The notes below the pieces were generated by a model. That model had not been told where the DNA came from and did not search any database. It saw nothing but the letters and a program-made list of their open reading frames with translations. From Nannizziopsis barbatae (Eukaryota; Ascomycota; Eurotiomycetes; Onygenales; Nannizziopsiaceae), in NCBI GenBank assembly GCA_014964245.1, contig JACVYH010000006.1:992001-1056000 (forward strand): a stretch of DNA of 64,000 nucleotides, given 5' to 3'. Within the stretch, counting starts at the first letter, position 1, and every line of letters begins with the position of its first letter. Positions 1 to 14,030 of the stretch are shown here, piece after piece. Both the position numbers and the translations under genes were made by a program.

Positions 1-3000
1 AATATGCACTGGCGGGCCGGGATCGCACGCAGGTCTTCAGCAGCAAATATATATGTGCAACGAACCACTTGGTGATGGACCAAAAAGATCTGGCTCAGGG
101 GAGGTGGGGAAGTCGAATCAGGATTAAGCTCACGTACCTGTACACAGCAAACGACGTTTCGAGAAGGAGAGGAAAAAAAGGCCTCAGCAACCAAAGTATG
201 GTTCTGGTTCAACGTATATTTATTTCACAGGTTTTGGGCTGAAGTTAGATTTCGAGCAGCTGTCCCTTTGGGATGGTGGACTCGACCAGGGATGACTTTT
301 CGGGGGGAGGTGGCGAAAGCTGGGGTCGAGCCGGGAGGAGAAATTGCTGGTAGGCGGAAATTCAAAGCTTAGATCATCGATGCCATTGAGGAGATCGGCG
401 TGAGGATCCAGATGTGCAATGTTATCTGCAAAATAAATAATAGTAATATTGGAAAATAATGTATGTTGACAGATGCGCAGGTGGAGAAATGTGGGCTACG
501 ACGATCGCACGGTCAAGCTCAAGAATAGGGACCTCAAAAAAGGAGCTTATTCTGGACGGATCTCTTTTGCAAAAAGGAAACGCACGCCACCGAATTGCTG
601 CGCAGAACCAATAATTCCCAAAAGAAAAAGTATTATACCTATTCGCCGCCGTGAGCTGAGAACGACCATGAATCCACAGAGATCGGGGAATTATGATAAT
701 AATAAGGGGAAGGAAACTGACCGCTTTGGCAAAGCGTTTTGCGACCTATCGAGTAATTGTAGGTCGTGGAACCCAACCTCGGTGAGTGCGGGGAGTGGCG
801 ACGGTACAATAGAGTTACCCGCACTCCGTATTATCGCGAAAGGACAAAGAGAAGCGAACAAGGGGAAAAGTCTCAGTCCAAAAGAATTGCCACGTTAATT
901 CTTTGGTTGCGAAACGAGCACCAAAGTCCCAAGATATTATATATGGATGAGCGACGGAAAAAGCGAGAGCGGGGAAAATCGGTGGTTTCTTCGTCCATAT
1001 AATCAGGAAATGGACAGGGTTCAAGGAGAGGGAAAATTTGAGATGATACGGAGCGGAGCAAGCGATTTTTGATTGTCAAGAATAATAATGATGAGTCCCA
1101 AAATAGGTTGGCTTGGAGCAGGTCCCGAGTACTTAAACCGGGTGGCAAGGGTGGAAAAGCTGTAGGCTATCTTTTCGTATATTATAATTTTTTTTTTTTA
1201 AAAAAAAAAGGTCCGCCAGCCGGGCCAAACGATCCAATGAATTGATCAGAGCAAAAAAGAAATTTGGAAATCAAAGGGAGAAAAAGATCGTAATCAATGA
1301 GAGTGATTTGTTGTCGATCTCAGTCACTTTTTTTCTCTTTGTCAAACTTGCGAACCCCAGCGGATGGACATGTTCCAAATAACTGATCTACCGCAGAGGA
1401 GATCTTCTCCAATCAGGAGTTCAGGGGGTAAATTATAATGTAGCCATAGCGAGGAAGCAAAGAGGGCAGGAGAAAAAAAAGAAACGACTGAAAGGCCGAC
1501 AATCGGTCAAGGGAAGGGCTGGACGCCCAGAACTCTTTCCACCTCGAATGTGATTAATCCTTGATGAAGCTTCTTCCCTCTCATCCAAAAATCTGTTGAA
1601 ACAGCCGACTTTTACTATTAGGATAATTATTAATAATTCGTTCGCAAAGTCAGGGAAAGAGCTAGGACTAGGCTATGTCTTTCGCTTGTTCAGAAGAGGG
1701 GAACCGTTTTTTTGGAGGCCATTCGAAGTCACTCGACCTTGGGAAGTTGGGAGGCACCGTGACTCCCCTCGTCCGCCGACAGAAAACGAGGTCTATGACT
1801 GAGAGAGAAGCTAGGAGGAGGGTCTCGCTCTCCTACGCTTCCCAATTCCGTTCAGAGCCCCTTGTTAGTGTTGAATTCAAAACTGTCCCAAACAACAAAA
1901 GCTCGCAAAAAGCCAATTTCATCTCGGCGGATTGGCTCGAGGAGAAGGCTGAGCTAGCTGAAAACGGCTTGGGCGGAGAGGTTTGGCAAGGTCTAGCCAA
2001 GGTCGGCGGGAGGCGACGCTTGGTTGGCCAAGGTCAGATGCCAACCTTCTTGCAAAGGTTTTTTCGAATTGATAGTTGAGCTCGTTAGCTTGAACTCAAG
2101 CCAAGCAGTGGACTTCAGTGGAGACAGGATCTCACCGTCAGTCTGTCACTGGCGCACGGTGCGGCTGCACACTTCCACTAGTCGGGGACCAGGGGGCGAC
2201 GAGAACCTGTGTGACAGGAGGCCGGCTGGCTTCAACCCTTGTCAGCTGCAGCCTGTAGCACAGCGTTTGCATCTCTCTCGACTGCACTAGCTTAGGGAGG
2301 GGTTTTTGTTTGATCGCAGGGATCCGGGTCAACGACGAATGAGGATGAAAATTGCTGGATGACGGGAAACCAATAAGGGTCCGGGACTCTTGGAATCCGC
2401 ATTTTGAGTTCGCCCTAAGAATAAATGAGCCAACCGTGCACTACTGCCAGGGCCGGAGGTTGAAGTCTGAGAGAGAACAAGCGAAGACGAGAAGCGAGAG
2501 TTGGTGAGAGAAAGAGGAGACGAAGTTTGACAATGCGATTCTTTCCAGACTTTCAGCAGAAGAAGAAGAGAAAGAAAGAGGGGAAGTCCGACAAGACTCG
2601 ACGTCCACTTAAGCACGCCGGGAGGATTTTAGTGCCGTGGATTCTAGCGAGGGTTTCCCCCTGTTTGCCTCCGTGACCTAGCCATTCCCGAACGCCTTAA
2701 GTAAGCCTCCCCGTGATTCCATATCAACTCGAGAGCCGATCGGAAGAGCGAAAGAGACCAGGGGAAGAAAAAAAAGCAAACAATTTGGTATTCTGCTAGT
2801 TTGCGAGGATCAAGTAGATCCACAGTCAAATTATCTATGATTGCCCATTCGAATTGAGAATCAGCCTGAGATCCGAGAATCGAGCTGTCTATCAAGGCCC
2901 CGAATGACCGTTTCTGCTCACAAACTCAGTGCAAGACTATCATACGTTCACAGTTACAGAGTGGAACCCATCGAACACGACAGCAAAAAACGAGACTGTC

Positions 3001-6000
3001 ATCGAAAATTATTGATCCAACTGGAAGCTCTCTTTCTGGCGATCGGCGATCACGCGGGATGCATCGGGGATTGGTGTTGGGTGAGAAACCCCGAAGATGA
3101 ACTCAACGACGTAAGTGATGCAGAGAAATCCGTCCACTGCTTTCGGACATCGCTGGTGTGCGATAGACTGGAGATGGCTCCGTATGGATGCCGTTCCTGA
3201 ACATGACAACACGTATTCTAATGCAGGCGAAAACGAGAGTGACAGGGATTTGAAACGACCCACGAGCCATCAGTGATCAAGTTCTTCTTCCCAGACTTTC
3301 CCGAGTCGAAGTACAGTACAAACACATGATACACGTAGAATCGATGTGTTCTGGCTCCAGAAGTCCAGCAATTTGCTTAATTCATCCACGTTTCGAACGT
3401 GGTGAGCTGTTAAAAATTCTGCAGCCATTACGTCTGAGGCCACCAGTTGCGCTCTTTCGACGACGCCACGGCTGCCACACCGCTGCTTAATCCTTGCTCG
3501 CCATGCGACAGCTTCCTAGATTGAAAATTCACCTCGCCGCTTACATACATATGTAATTCGGTCCAAAGGGAAGATGCTGCCTCGTTGGTCGTCCCTCTTT
3601 GGGCAGTCGAGGCGCGTCTAACGTTGAGTGGAACAGCTCGCTAGTTTAATGCCTGTTCCTCCTAATAGTGTGTTTACTAATTACAGTTTGGCTCCAGTAA
3701 CCACATGCATGTGTTTAACAAGGCCTAAGCTCTGTGCGTCCGATCAATCGCCGGCGAAGCCAGCCTCTTCACTTGATGGGTTAAGAGAAGAATAAAGCCT
3801 TAACGGCCAACCGGCGATGCATGTCGCCGAAAACGAGCGAATTATCACCAAAGAAAAAAAAAAGATAAAGAAGGTGGAAAAAGAAAAGAAATCGAAAAAT
3901 CGAAATCCGCTCCCAAGTCCGGCCATAAGGCTGTGGGAGCAAAACAATTCAACAGCAATATTATCAAATCACAAGATTCTAAGAAGCGAGTCGCCTCCCA
4001 ACACTATCATCATAACTCGCCGATTAGCAGTAAAATGTCGCACGCAGAACTAAGAAGCTTGGCTATACTTTTCATCGGGTCGGGCAAAGTTCTCTTGTGA
4101 GCGACTTTCGAGATCCAGTAAGAATCGATCGGGAAACCGTGGTTGTGGTTCGTGATTATAGAGGGGTCTCCAACTAGCCACCGATAAAGAGACCAGAACG
4201 GGACTCGAATTCCATCAATAAACACTTTAGATCCTTTCATCCATGGTTAGACTACCCTTGACTTTCGCTCACCCACGGCTCAACCAGGAAAACTTTAAGT
4301 CTTCCACTGGAAATGCCCCTGTGGAGGTCTGGACTCGTGGCGTTGGAGCTTGTTTTGACATAACTCATCCTTTTCTCGCTTGATCTGGGGATGGCTCGAT
4401 GGGAACAACACATTGTAATTGGGAGGCTGTTGGATGCAGGTTGAGCCTTATGGGCCGGCTGGTTTTCCCGCAGCCACGCGTGTCAACGACCAAATAGTGT
4501 GGATTCTTGACACAGCGGTGCCTTCGACGGTTGGCTTTGTGGCTGCGTGCGGAATTTAGAGTGTGGATTGACAGCTCGTTCAAATCTCGTGGCATGCGGT
4601 CCAAAGAGGGCTTGATCTGAAAATCTTTGTGGTGGGGAATGCTCTAGTCATGATCTTTGTATATCCGCAAGTATCCAATCTCACTTCACTATCGGCGAAC
4701 GTGAGAAGCGCGAGCACATCGTGCTCCGCCTAGCTAGGATCTAGTTAGTTAGACTTCGGAGTATTATTTTTAACCGAGATCGTGACACAATTGTGACAGG
4801 TTCCTACATTTGATCCCCTGTCTCTCACTGAGCACTGCAGATACATACATATATGCAGGTACCTGCAGACAGTCACAACCGAGCTGTACCTCAGACACAC
4901 TACGCTCAATAGCTCGTAATGTGAGTAGTGTTTGATCTCCATGGGTTGATTTTGAAGGAGCCTTCAATGGCGATATCGAGGAAGTCACAGTTGAGAATGC
5001 AATAGATGATTGGGAGCATTGGATCGGCAACACCGGACCTATCCAATCCAGCAACCGGAAGATCACGACGATTGCCAAATGGGCCACAGATGTCTTTGGC
5101 TGATGCATTTTCGCCTGAATTCTCCACGGAAGTCACAAAACCGAGTGGTCACTTAGACACCCGTTTATCCGAGGCCTTAGAGCCTTGAACATTCAGACGC
5201 CAGCCAAAATCGTCAGACATTGGAATAGAAAACGGAGCAGGTAAAACCACGTTCACCCATGAAATAGTCAACCAGGCCGGCACATTTTCCAAGAATAGAT
5301 TTCTCAAACTAAGCGATCAGCGTTATTGACATGAAATTAATAAAAATCAAGGTATCAGAATGAAAAAAAACGGTGATGGCCAAACCAGTTATCAAAAGAA
5401 CAAAATGTCCAAAAATTCAACAAGCACTGTATGCGCACTTCTGCCAGAATGCCCAATCGAAGAGAGGAGGTTAATTCAAAAAAAAAAAGGAAATAAAAGT
5501 AAGCTTGTAAGGACATCGAGAGATTAGTGAATGAGGCGAAGATGATTGGGCATTCTGAGCAGACGCGGTTGTATCAAGCAGGGTAGATATCAGCAAAGAG
5601 CAATCATCGCAAACTGAAGCCATGGTCTATCACAGTCGTACATGATGAGTAAGAAGAGATACCGAAACGATAGAAGTCGATAAGAATTGATAATGATGCT
5701 CGGAGAGGGCCAATGGTTGTGCTGAGGAAGGATGTAGAGGGCTGTTTGAGACGAATAAAGTCGGAACGCCATAAAAAAAAGAGATGGAGGTATCGAAAAG
5801 GAGCAAGAAAGTGAACAAAGCAATTCAACTTGCCAAATTTTTCCATGCTCATCACGAAGCAACATTTGCGCCGCGCCGTGGATCTCGGCGGTCCACTCCA
5901 ACCCAAAGAAAAAGAAAAGAAACCAGGTGTTTCTACTCCGTAACCGTAGCCAAGACATTGTATCGGTGCACTTTCCGGGTCCAGTAAATGGAAGGATGCC

Positions 6001-6140
6001 AATCAGACGACTCCTTTCAAGAAATCATCACATTGATCTCCCGTCCATCCATGTATGTATCGTTTTCCAAGCAATTGCCGAAGAAAAGCAATCATGAAAA
6101 TTATCGTGAGAAAAGGCCGTTAAGAAAAACGAACAAGAAC
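1..6140. other. Gene-free stretch left of areA
   Basis: I can support no complete gene here. The rightmost few hundred bases must hold the areA 3' UTR. On the minus strand, 220-425 is an open stretch of 68 codons ending in TAA and preceded by an acceptor-like TTTTGCAG, but no upstream exon joins it in frame. Near position 150 the minus strand has a strong donor-like CAG|GTACGTGAGC. Pyrimidine-rich minus-strand tracts between about 150 and 1350 look like a fungal promoter or spliced 5' leader, so a minus-strand gene starting beyond the left edge is possible. The remaining short ORFs start at GTG or TTG and look like noise. Confidence 0.4.
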
Positions 6141-6172
6141 ATGTATCAATTGCTAGAGAGCAGTTGATACAT
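6141..6172 (-). promoter_or_regulatory. Stem-loop in the areA 3' UTR
   Basis: The inverted repeat begins 15 bases after the areA stop codon. A 9-bp perfect arm (ATGTATCAA / TTGATACAT) is followed by one C-A mismatch, a 4-bp inner stem (TGCT/AGCA) and a 4-base loop (CTCT in the transcript). It lies in the areA transcript. It is known for Aspergillus nidulans that areA mRNA stability responds to nitrogen through its 3' UTR; that this hairpin is the responsible element is my inference. The next 40 bases have no T-run like a Pol III terminator. Confidence 0.55.
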
Positions 6173-6187
6173 CGGACAACGGCGGTA

Positions 6188-8705
6188 TTACAGACTCATC
6201 GTGAGCCACTCCCATTCTTGGCTATTGCTTGGTGTAGCTCCGGCCGCAAGACTATGGTGAGCAGGATTTACTGCAGCAGGAGGTGGAGGGCGCATATACT
6301 CGGCTGGAGGCATTCTCAATGGCCGGTTTGGGAGAGTGGGAGTTTTACTGTTGTCCTCCCTGATATCTCGCATTTCTGCCTCAAAGGGAGGATGTGGTGG
6401 TTGAATAGGGATCCCGGGTGGCTTCTCAACTCGCCGAATTCGCCTTGGTGTAACTTGTGGCGGAACTCGTGCCTGAGCCGCACTACTTGGAATCGTGGTG
6501 GGAGCAGACACTTTGGGAGGAGCGGCGGCGATTGGAACTACACCTGGTTTAGTAGACCCAATAAACTGTGTAGGGCTACTGCTCATTGCAGCGCTGCTAG
6601 TTACAGGAGCTGATGATTCGGTTATCTTCCCAATGACGGCATTGGCAGTCGATTGCTGCGTTGAGTTTTTTCGGGACACCTTTTTCGATACTCTTGGGTT
6701 TCCACCTGCTGCACTGTTGCCTCCTCCACGATTTCGTTTTTTAATCACATCCGTCTTCAACGAAAGCGGTCGCACAACACCGTGGAGTTTTAAAAATAGT
6801 CCGCAAGCGTTACAAAGTGGTTGACCTTCGGGATTTCGACGCCAGAGTGGAGTCGTTTGTGTGAAGCAATTGGCACAGGTAGTTGGCGCATTCGCTTGAT
6901 CTGATTTCGCAGGACCGGGACTTGATGGGCGAGACTGGCCCGCACTGCTCATACCAGATCCACGAGGAGAACTTGGAGATGTGCGTGGTACGCTGTTGGT
7001 GCCCTGCTGGAGCAATTGAGCAGTATTCGGCGTGGATATTGTTCGAGGAAATTTCTGTCTTCGAGGGTCTTGTTCGCGATATCGAAATTCGGCAACTGAC
7101 GCAGCGGATCCATGTCCGCGACCTAAACTGCCGCCCTGGTCCCAGTCTTGATTCTCATGATAATCTGCGCTGCCGATAGCGACGTGCGCAGGGTTGTCGG
7201 AATGGAACCCAGGTAAGGAATTAAACTGCGGGCGCCATTCATTGGCTGACCTCATACTTGCAGGGTGGACAAAAGACTGTTCGGAAGGAACAGGCATGCT
7301 TCTTCCTGGTAATGATGACCCGGTTTCATCCTCATTATCCGAGTCACCCCCAAATGTAAACATCTGACCCCTATTCCCACGACTAGCAGAGCTACGGGAC
7401 TGCGGGATTGCAAATCTTTGCCGAGATAAGGCATTATGTGCATCTGCCTGCTGTTGTGCCACATTCGACGAGCTAGCAGAACCCAGAATAAAAGCTTGAT
7501 CCTGATGAAACCCGTGTTGGACATTGCCGGTTCCCATAACGTTGGACGGCCGACTCGATTGAAAGCTTCCCATCTGGCGCTGGTTCCTATAATCGGTAGG
7601 TGGGTGATCGAAATACATAGAGTGCTCATTGTCGAAATTGAAATGAGGCGTTGAGACAGCAGATGCATATCCGGAATGTGTAGGTGAGTAAAAGCCAGCG
7701 GAATTTAGGGAGGAGCTCATGGAAGTCTGGCTATATATATTCTGAAAAGCGTTACTACTTAAAAGCGGCGATTCGGTGGGAGAAAACGTGAACGCATGAC
7801 TAAATGGACCCGTGGATGTGATGGTTGGGTCATCGGTGAAGGTTTCTAAGCTCAAAGCTGCTGGAGGAGAGGTGTGGTTAGCAATGGCAAAGGCTGCGTG
7901 GGAATGATCGAGCGAATAGTCCTCCATTGTCGAATCGAAATCTGGGTCGTGAGGAATAAGGAGACTGTTGGCTGGCGGTACCAACGGAGAATTATCGGCC
8001 GGTCGTTTTCGAGCCTGGAAAGTATTAGAAAAAAAATCTTACGTGAAAGGTTGGGGGTGTCGCAGCATTACCGCTCGTTCATCCACGCTTGTCTTACGAA
8101 CTCGCCTAGGAATGTATCCAAATTCGGTGTTCCGACGGTCGTCCTGCGGAGGGTGAGGGAAGGATGCGGGCATGATAATACCTGCTGGTGATCCATCTTC
8201 CTCTTTGGTCTTGATGGGGATAGCGGTAGGGACGGCGTGATGTGAAGGTTGCCCTTGAGAGGCAGATGGAGAGATGCCAGTGGGTGAACCGACAGGAGAA
8301 ATCATGAAATCGTCAATGTTCATTGCGTCCGGATGCCGTGAGGATACATTCCGATCGATGCTACGGCTTTCAAATGATATTTGGGTTGGTGATAAAGGTA
8401 GTGGTTGAGCTTCACGTCTGAGTTGAAGATAGCCGTCAACACTATGGCGAGACACCGGATAGGGCACACCCAAGAGGTGGTAAAAAAAATGGGCAGAAAA
8501 GGAACGGTGAAACATTGACTGCTCGACCGATGAAACATAGCAACTAGTGGGGACCGCAAATAACGCACCTTTCCCGATCTTTCCGGAGGCTCATAGCCAT
8601 CATTCGCCAAGTCAGATTCTCCATACGCTGCTGATTTGGCAGTTGGGATTTCGTTCGACTGTACAGTTTCCATATTTGAGTCGCTAAAGGATCCTGCTTC
8701 TGCAT
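6188..8705 (-). CDS. AreA/NIT2 GATA transcription factor, global nitrogen regulator
   Basis: Activates nitrogen-catabolic genes when preferred nitrogen is scarce; acts in the nucleus at GATA sites. Exons (minus): 8705-8569, about 8417-8072 (acceptor alternatives 8441 or 8360), 8014-6188; intron 8015-8071 is firm. Product about 770 residues. Exon 1 carries the AreA-type DUF1752 block (QIWKLYSRTK, NLTWRMMAMSL). Next come MNIDDF and RVRKTSVDER, and a single zinc finger CANC-x17-CNAC encoded at about 6803-6877, followed by a basic tail. The C-terminus EWEWLTMSL is the AreA hallmark that binds the NmrA co-repressor in A. nidulans. The frame stays open upstream to about 8831 without an ATG, and an acceptor-like CCAG lies at 8828-8831, so a further 5' exon may exist; the start at 8705 is the first ATG in frame. 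Confidence 0.93.
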
Positions 8706-11700
8706 CTCCTCCGCATTATCCAAACCTCCCTGGGCGGCGCCATTTTCCCAGTGCGGAAAGACGGACTCCCGCAGCACCCCCTCACGCACAGCGTCTTCCT
8801 TAACTGACTGCTCCAGCTTGCCGTTCGCTGGTCAAGATAATTTCCTACGTTGGTTGGTGACGATACGATTGGACCACTGCAGAAAGCGGTAATTGCTGGG
8901 GCCAAGCTAGCGGCAGAAACGAAGAGAATTCCGGGCCGATATTGGCGGGTGAGGGCAGAGCGCTATATGATAGATTAGAATGACGAATGTTCTCTCTTGG
9001 GTTGGAATCAATGCAAACAGCAAAAGGTCAAAGGTGGAAAGGATAGACAGGACGAAAAGGTTTTCTGGGAAAAAGACCGGGATATAGCCAGTTCGTAGAA
9101 TTAATAGGCCGCTGCAGAGAGTTACAATGGTGTGCGTTGGAGGGCAAATGATGAGCGACAGCAAGGCAAGCAGGCAGGCTTCAAGACCAACATGATGGAT
9201 GGGCTTCCCCACTCCTACCGAATGGCTCACAAAAATCCTAGCAAAGAAACGAGGGCAAATCAGATCGTTACCTTTTCGGCCCTTGTCGCAAGCAGGCCAA
9301 GTCCCGAGTTGCAAAGAGCCTGCTTGACTCACCACCAGTTCACCTGCAAGGATAAGAGATTTCGTCTTGCGGAAGCTTGCTGAGGGGACGGAGAATGGGT
9401 GATGATCCCGGGCGGAGAAGTAGTAGTAGAAGTAGTAGTAGGAAAACGAAATCTAGCAATTGCCACGCTCTCGGACGTCGTGTCGGGACATTCGAACAGA
9501 AGAAGAGTATAAAAAAAACAGAGAACCTCCCATGAGCTAGGACTAGAGCTAAATCTTGGACGAGAGACGGCGTGCCGACGACGAAATGGAGATGTAGGAA
9601 GAAGTGACCTGAGAAGAGTGAGTTGAGTTGGGAGGTGCTTTTTGTGAGTGACGGTCGTTTTTTTCCCTTCGCTGGTTGTTTTTTTTTTCCAGCTCGCAGT
9701 AAGAGTCCGGGTTACGTAACGCAGCCAAAAGGCCGGTCGAAGTGTGCGGTGCCGCCCATCGATTCGCCCGTACTGTATGGATGTATGTACCTCCCATACA
9801 GCCCATGGTAATGTCACGCCCATACGGACTTCAGTCGGCTTGCTTTCGGCCTTTACGCATCAACAGGTCTGGAATTTCAGGGGTGGTGTTGGACGAGAGA
9901 TTCACAGAAAAGTTCCTAACTAGGGTAAAGGAGCTGGTTACAGAGGCGCGACCAGCAGAATCGGCTCATGAAGATCAATTTTATTGCTTTGAAAGCTACC
10001 GGATGATTGACCGCATGAGTGTGCTCAATGGCTTGTTCTACATATACACATACATTCTTGCCTGGCACAGATTTGAATACAGACTCTTTTCCCGCAGATG
10101 AGGAGAGTTAAAACTCGACGGAAATGCACGAGAACCTGCCAACTCAGCCCGGCGTCAGGGGCCCCTCGATCTTCGAGAAGCCGATGATTCGCCCGCTTCG
10201 AACATCCTTCACCTAGTGGGCTCCTGTGCAACATCGACAACTAGGTTCACCAACCTTTTCCTCTCCCAGATTCATCGACAGGGTACAGCCGTTGAGAAGT
10301 TGCTTTTGAGTCGAAGTTCACGGCAGAGAACAGGTGGAAGTAATCTGAGCATGGTGTATCGTATGTAAGGTCGGCAGTATCATCGGGTAATATCGGGACG
10401 ACGGTGACCTCCGTTCACAGGCACGGCTCCGATCTTCAATAAGATCCGGCCACCGGCTTTCTTCTGCGCGGACCATGGCTCAGGAGTCGGGTAGTTAACA
10501 AGTCGGCCTGATGACTCAGGGCTATGGAAGTAGCATACACTTTCGTCTTTTGTTCATGAACTTGGTTATCTGAAGAGCACGTTTTCTCCACAACCTCAAG
10601 TCACCAGCCTATTTCGGCAAGTGTGAAAACCATCGTTATTGGCAACAAGGACGTCATGGTCTCCACTGAATTCGCCCAGAGCATGTGTTTCTGTAGCGCG
10701 GACTTTGGCTATAGAATCACGCAAAGGGTTATTGAGGACATCTTACCTGTTGACAGCCGAGCTTAGGAGGGAACATCGGAATACGCCCAAGCAGCATGGG
10801 TAAAGGAAGATTTCCGGTAAACAAGAAGAATAAGCCAGGAAAAGTTCTCCGTGCAGCAAATAAGAGCCGCCTGGGAAAAGTAGTTTAAACGTTTCCGAGG
10901 AACTGAGAATTATGTGAGGCGTTCTCCGGCTTGTTCTATTTTCGAGTTGTAATCAAAAAGGGCATGCATCACAATTCGAGAGCCTCGGCTGCGAGTGCTC
11001 TAGGCTCTACTTAGCTACTCGGATCTCCTCAACATTAAATGGCAAACAACTGACAAGAGCCCCATTCGATCCTTCTGAGACGTTCCGAGCGTCGAAGGTG
11101 ATCGATCACGATCCACAGTCCCGAGCGGAAAGTGGCTCTTGGCGGAAGCAAACCGTCTGTGCGTTCCACCGGAAATTCCAGAGCCACGCGGATCCCGCAG
11201 CCCGGTACACAGCGTGGCAGGCGCTGGAAACCCGTGGATTCCGCTCTTGGCGTCGGGATACCTCTGCCCGTTCGAACGTCTCTGGTGAGCATGAAAAAGA
11301 GCCCTTAGAAGCCTTCAGAAAATAATTAGAGAAGCATATGCAATGCTTCTGGATTCATCGAACACAGCAGATCGCGTGTATCCTCCAAAAACGCGGCTAC
11401 AGGATCATGGGTCTCGTGCGTCTCTCTCCTTTTGCCCCGTGCCCGCTGAGCCCGGCCGCGGTGATATTTTAGAGATTTCCCAACTAGGGCTCATGCAGCA
11501 CCTTCTACCTCAATTGAAGATCCGGGCAAGCGCCGTCAGGGTACACAGGAACCAAGTGATGGGACAGCCGGTGGACGTTCTAGATCTATAGCCCATTTAG
11601 CATCCACGAATCAGGAACTAGGGAAGGTTCAAGCACCTGTTACCAATTTCCAGTGGCCTATACTCACTGCTCTGAGTAAACAAGAATCTCACAATTGTGC

Positions 11701-14030
11701 AGCGTCCAAGCGGCTTTTCGGAAGATCTAGGAATAAAGGTGTGTATTTGATTGGTTTACCTTACGAGTGTGAAATAGATTACATACACCATACCAAGCAG
11801 TCTCTTTCGCTTTCCTGTCAATTGCGAGCTTCTAGGACTTTCTTTCTACATCGACAAGGGAGGGGGCCCCTGGGGTTGGTGGTGGTCTGGAGTCCTCCAT
11901 TCTCGTTTCTGTCCCCCACAATTCTAATTTCAAGGCTCAAGGTCGTTCAAGGACTGGCCCTGGCTAGCGAGTGGTGCTTTGAACGACACCCTGTCTTAAA
12001 TTCAGTTCTGGCCCCAGATCAATGCCCGGGTTCGGAAAAGCGTGTGCCCTGTTCGGCCAGCACCCGAAGTCTTGGGTTACCAGTGCCGTATTTCTTTGAC
12101 TCAACTCTTTGATTCAAAGAATAACAATGCGAGAATTAATTATCATTAGAGGATTCGGAACCCCCCAAAATGCGGTAGTTCTTTGCTTGACCTTGATTCG
12201 TCACCTCTGTCGTCATCTTTGCTTCCGGATAGGGATGGTTCATACTCCGTACATAGTATGGAAATGCCCTATCGATTTCACCAAGATCACTCGCATGTGA
12301 GATTTTCGGCTAACTACCAGGATCTCCTTCCATCCCGCCGACGCACGCCATCGGCCTAAAGCATTCGTCCTTCGCCAAAGAGCCCCACGTAGCTCCACCA
12401 TGGAGTAGTTCGCCTGACCATCTCTTATTTAAGCTTGTTTTGAAGGCCACCCTAAGCGCCACAGCCTGAAATGTTGACACCATTGGCGTGTTTGGTCTCG
12501 ATGCAGCGGCGGAATTAAGCTTAATTTAAAGCTTGCTTTGTTTGTCTTTGAGAACAAGATCGCAACGAACTATCAAAACTGCGCCGTAGCATCAGAAAGG
12601 AGGGGAGAAGAAAGAGGTGACCAATTGGAGATTCTTTTTTTTTTTTTTTGCGCTAACTTTACCGAAAAATGGAAAGCGAAAAATGGAAAGCATCTCAAGT
12701 TTTAAGACTGCCTTTCCGCTTCCCTACCAAATACTCAATGCATCAGAACAGTTGTGGCAAACAAGACAGGGAAGGATGATAACAAGGAAGAGAGAAAGTG
12801 CGCGGGGCTGACACTGTGGAACCAAAGCCACCTGATATTGAAGCAATCAGCTCATCGAGCCACCGTGTTCGACATTTGCATCCAGCCGGTCCAGGCTCGT
12901 GAGTGAAGGATGTTTGAAGGCTAGAGCTCCCCGCGATTCCTTGAAAACCATTGTGCTTTCAAAATCCAATAACAGTGGTTGGACTCAGCCGCAGTTCTGG
13001 TTTTACGTTGCATACTTTTAGTGAAGGCCTATGGGGAAACGGCGGATTATCTCGGGTTTAACATGCACCTCGTCATGCAGCTTTAATCTGCTCCAATAGC
13101 CGATTATCTTGAGGTCGCCGTGGGAAGAATGAACGGCGAAATCGATTCGAAATTGCTGTCCCAGCAGCAATACTGTCGGTTCGAGCTATCAATGCGCAGT
13201 TGTCAATCCTCTGCCACGGTCTGCTGGCAATCAGTTCTGTAGTCCACAAGCATGCATGCGCTGAGAACTATCGTAGTATTATCATCGGGTATGATCAAGA
13301 GCCAGTATTTTTGCTAAGGCTGGATGACCGAGAGGTAAACTCCGCTGGCCTGAATATCTTGTTTTGAGAGAGATGCATTCCAAATGCTGCAGGTCTATAC
13401 CTTTCTGGCCTTAACAAAGTGTAGGGATCTAGCACTGGGTGATATCGGAGAGAGTCTCTATGCCTCCCGAGTCTATAGCATAGGTAAGCGCTGAGCAAAT
13501 GATATGGTAGGTATAAGCTAGGCTCTTGAAAAGGATGTCGTTAGTAGTTAGCTTCCCGAGTTAGCTGCTGCGCTCTGAAAGCGGGTGATCTAACTACAGA
13601 ATACGGTTCCTCACCAAAAGGTGACGGCGGGCTTCCACGTTTCGCCTATCTTAGACCCAAACCTTTCACTGAATTGTTAGGATGTCTTAAATAGCCTGTG
13701 GATAATGTCCTTTGACCATAAGTCTTCATGGGCCTTGATAAGGGTATAATGGAAGCTACTCCCCAGGACTTCCAAGAATGACAAACGGAGATGGTGAAGG
13801 TCGTAGAGAACCGTTTGTTGGCGAAAGCACTGTAATTAATTAAGCTCGACGAATGACTAACTACCTAACCACGTCATTAGCGAAATGACATCGATAAATA
13901 GGAGGCTCTCGCAGGAGTGAACATAAATCCGCATCCAGATCAGTTCTTGGACTTTAAACAACAGTTCTATACTTACCTTTAGCAGAGCCCTTCTTAGTCA
14001 ACAGGAGGGGTGTTTACCTGTGTTGATGAT
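8706..14030. other. areA upstream region and gene-free stretch
   Basis: The first kilobase (to about 9.8 kb) is the areA 5' side. It is rich in pyrimidine tracts on the minus strand and probably contains the leader, any missing first exon and the promoter. From about 9.8 kb to the F-box gene at 14.03 kb I find no convincing coding sequence, no tRNA and no transposase fragment. ORFs here are under 130 codons, mostly start at GTG or TTG, and have no recognisable motif. Confidence 0.4.

Noticed and set aside
473..898. 141-codon ORF on plus
   Set aside because: Starts with a non-ATG codon region, basic composition without motif, and overlaps several open frames in a region that looks like a promoter or leader.
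5590..6002. Overlapping minus-strand ORFs downstream of areA
   Set aside because: They lie in the expected areA 3' UTR, overlap each other in different frames and show no domain.
8907..9335. 142-codon hydrophobic ORF upstream of areA
   Set aside because: Composition follows the T/C-rich leader; it does not join the AreA frame and has no motif.
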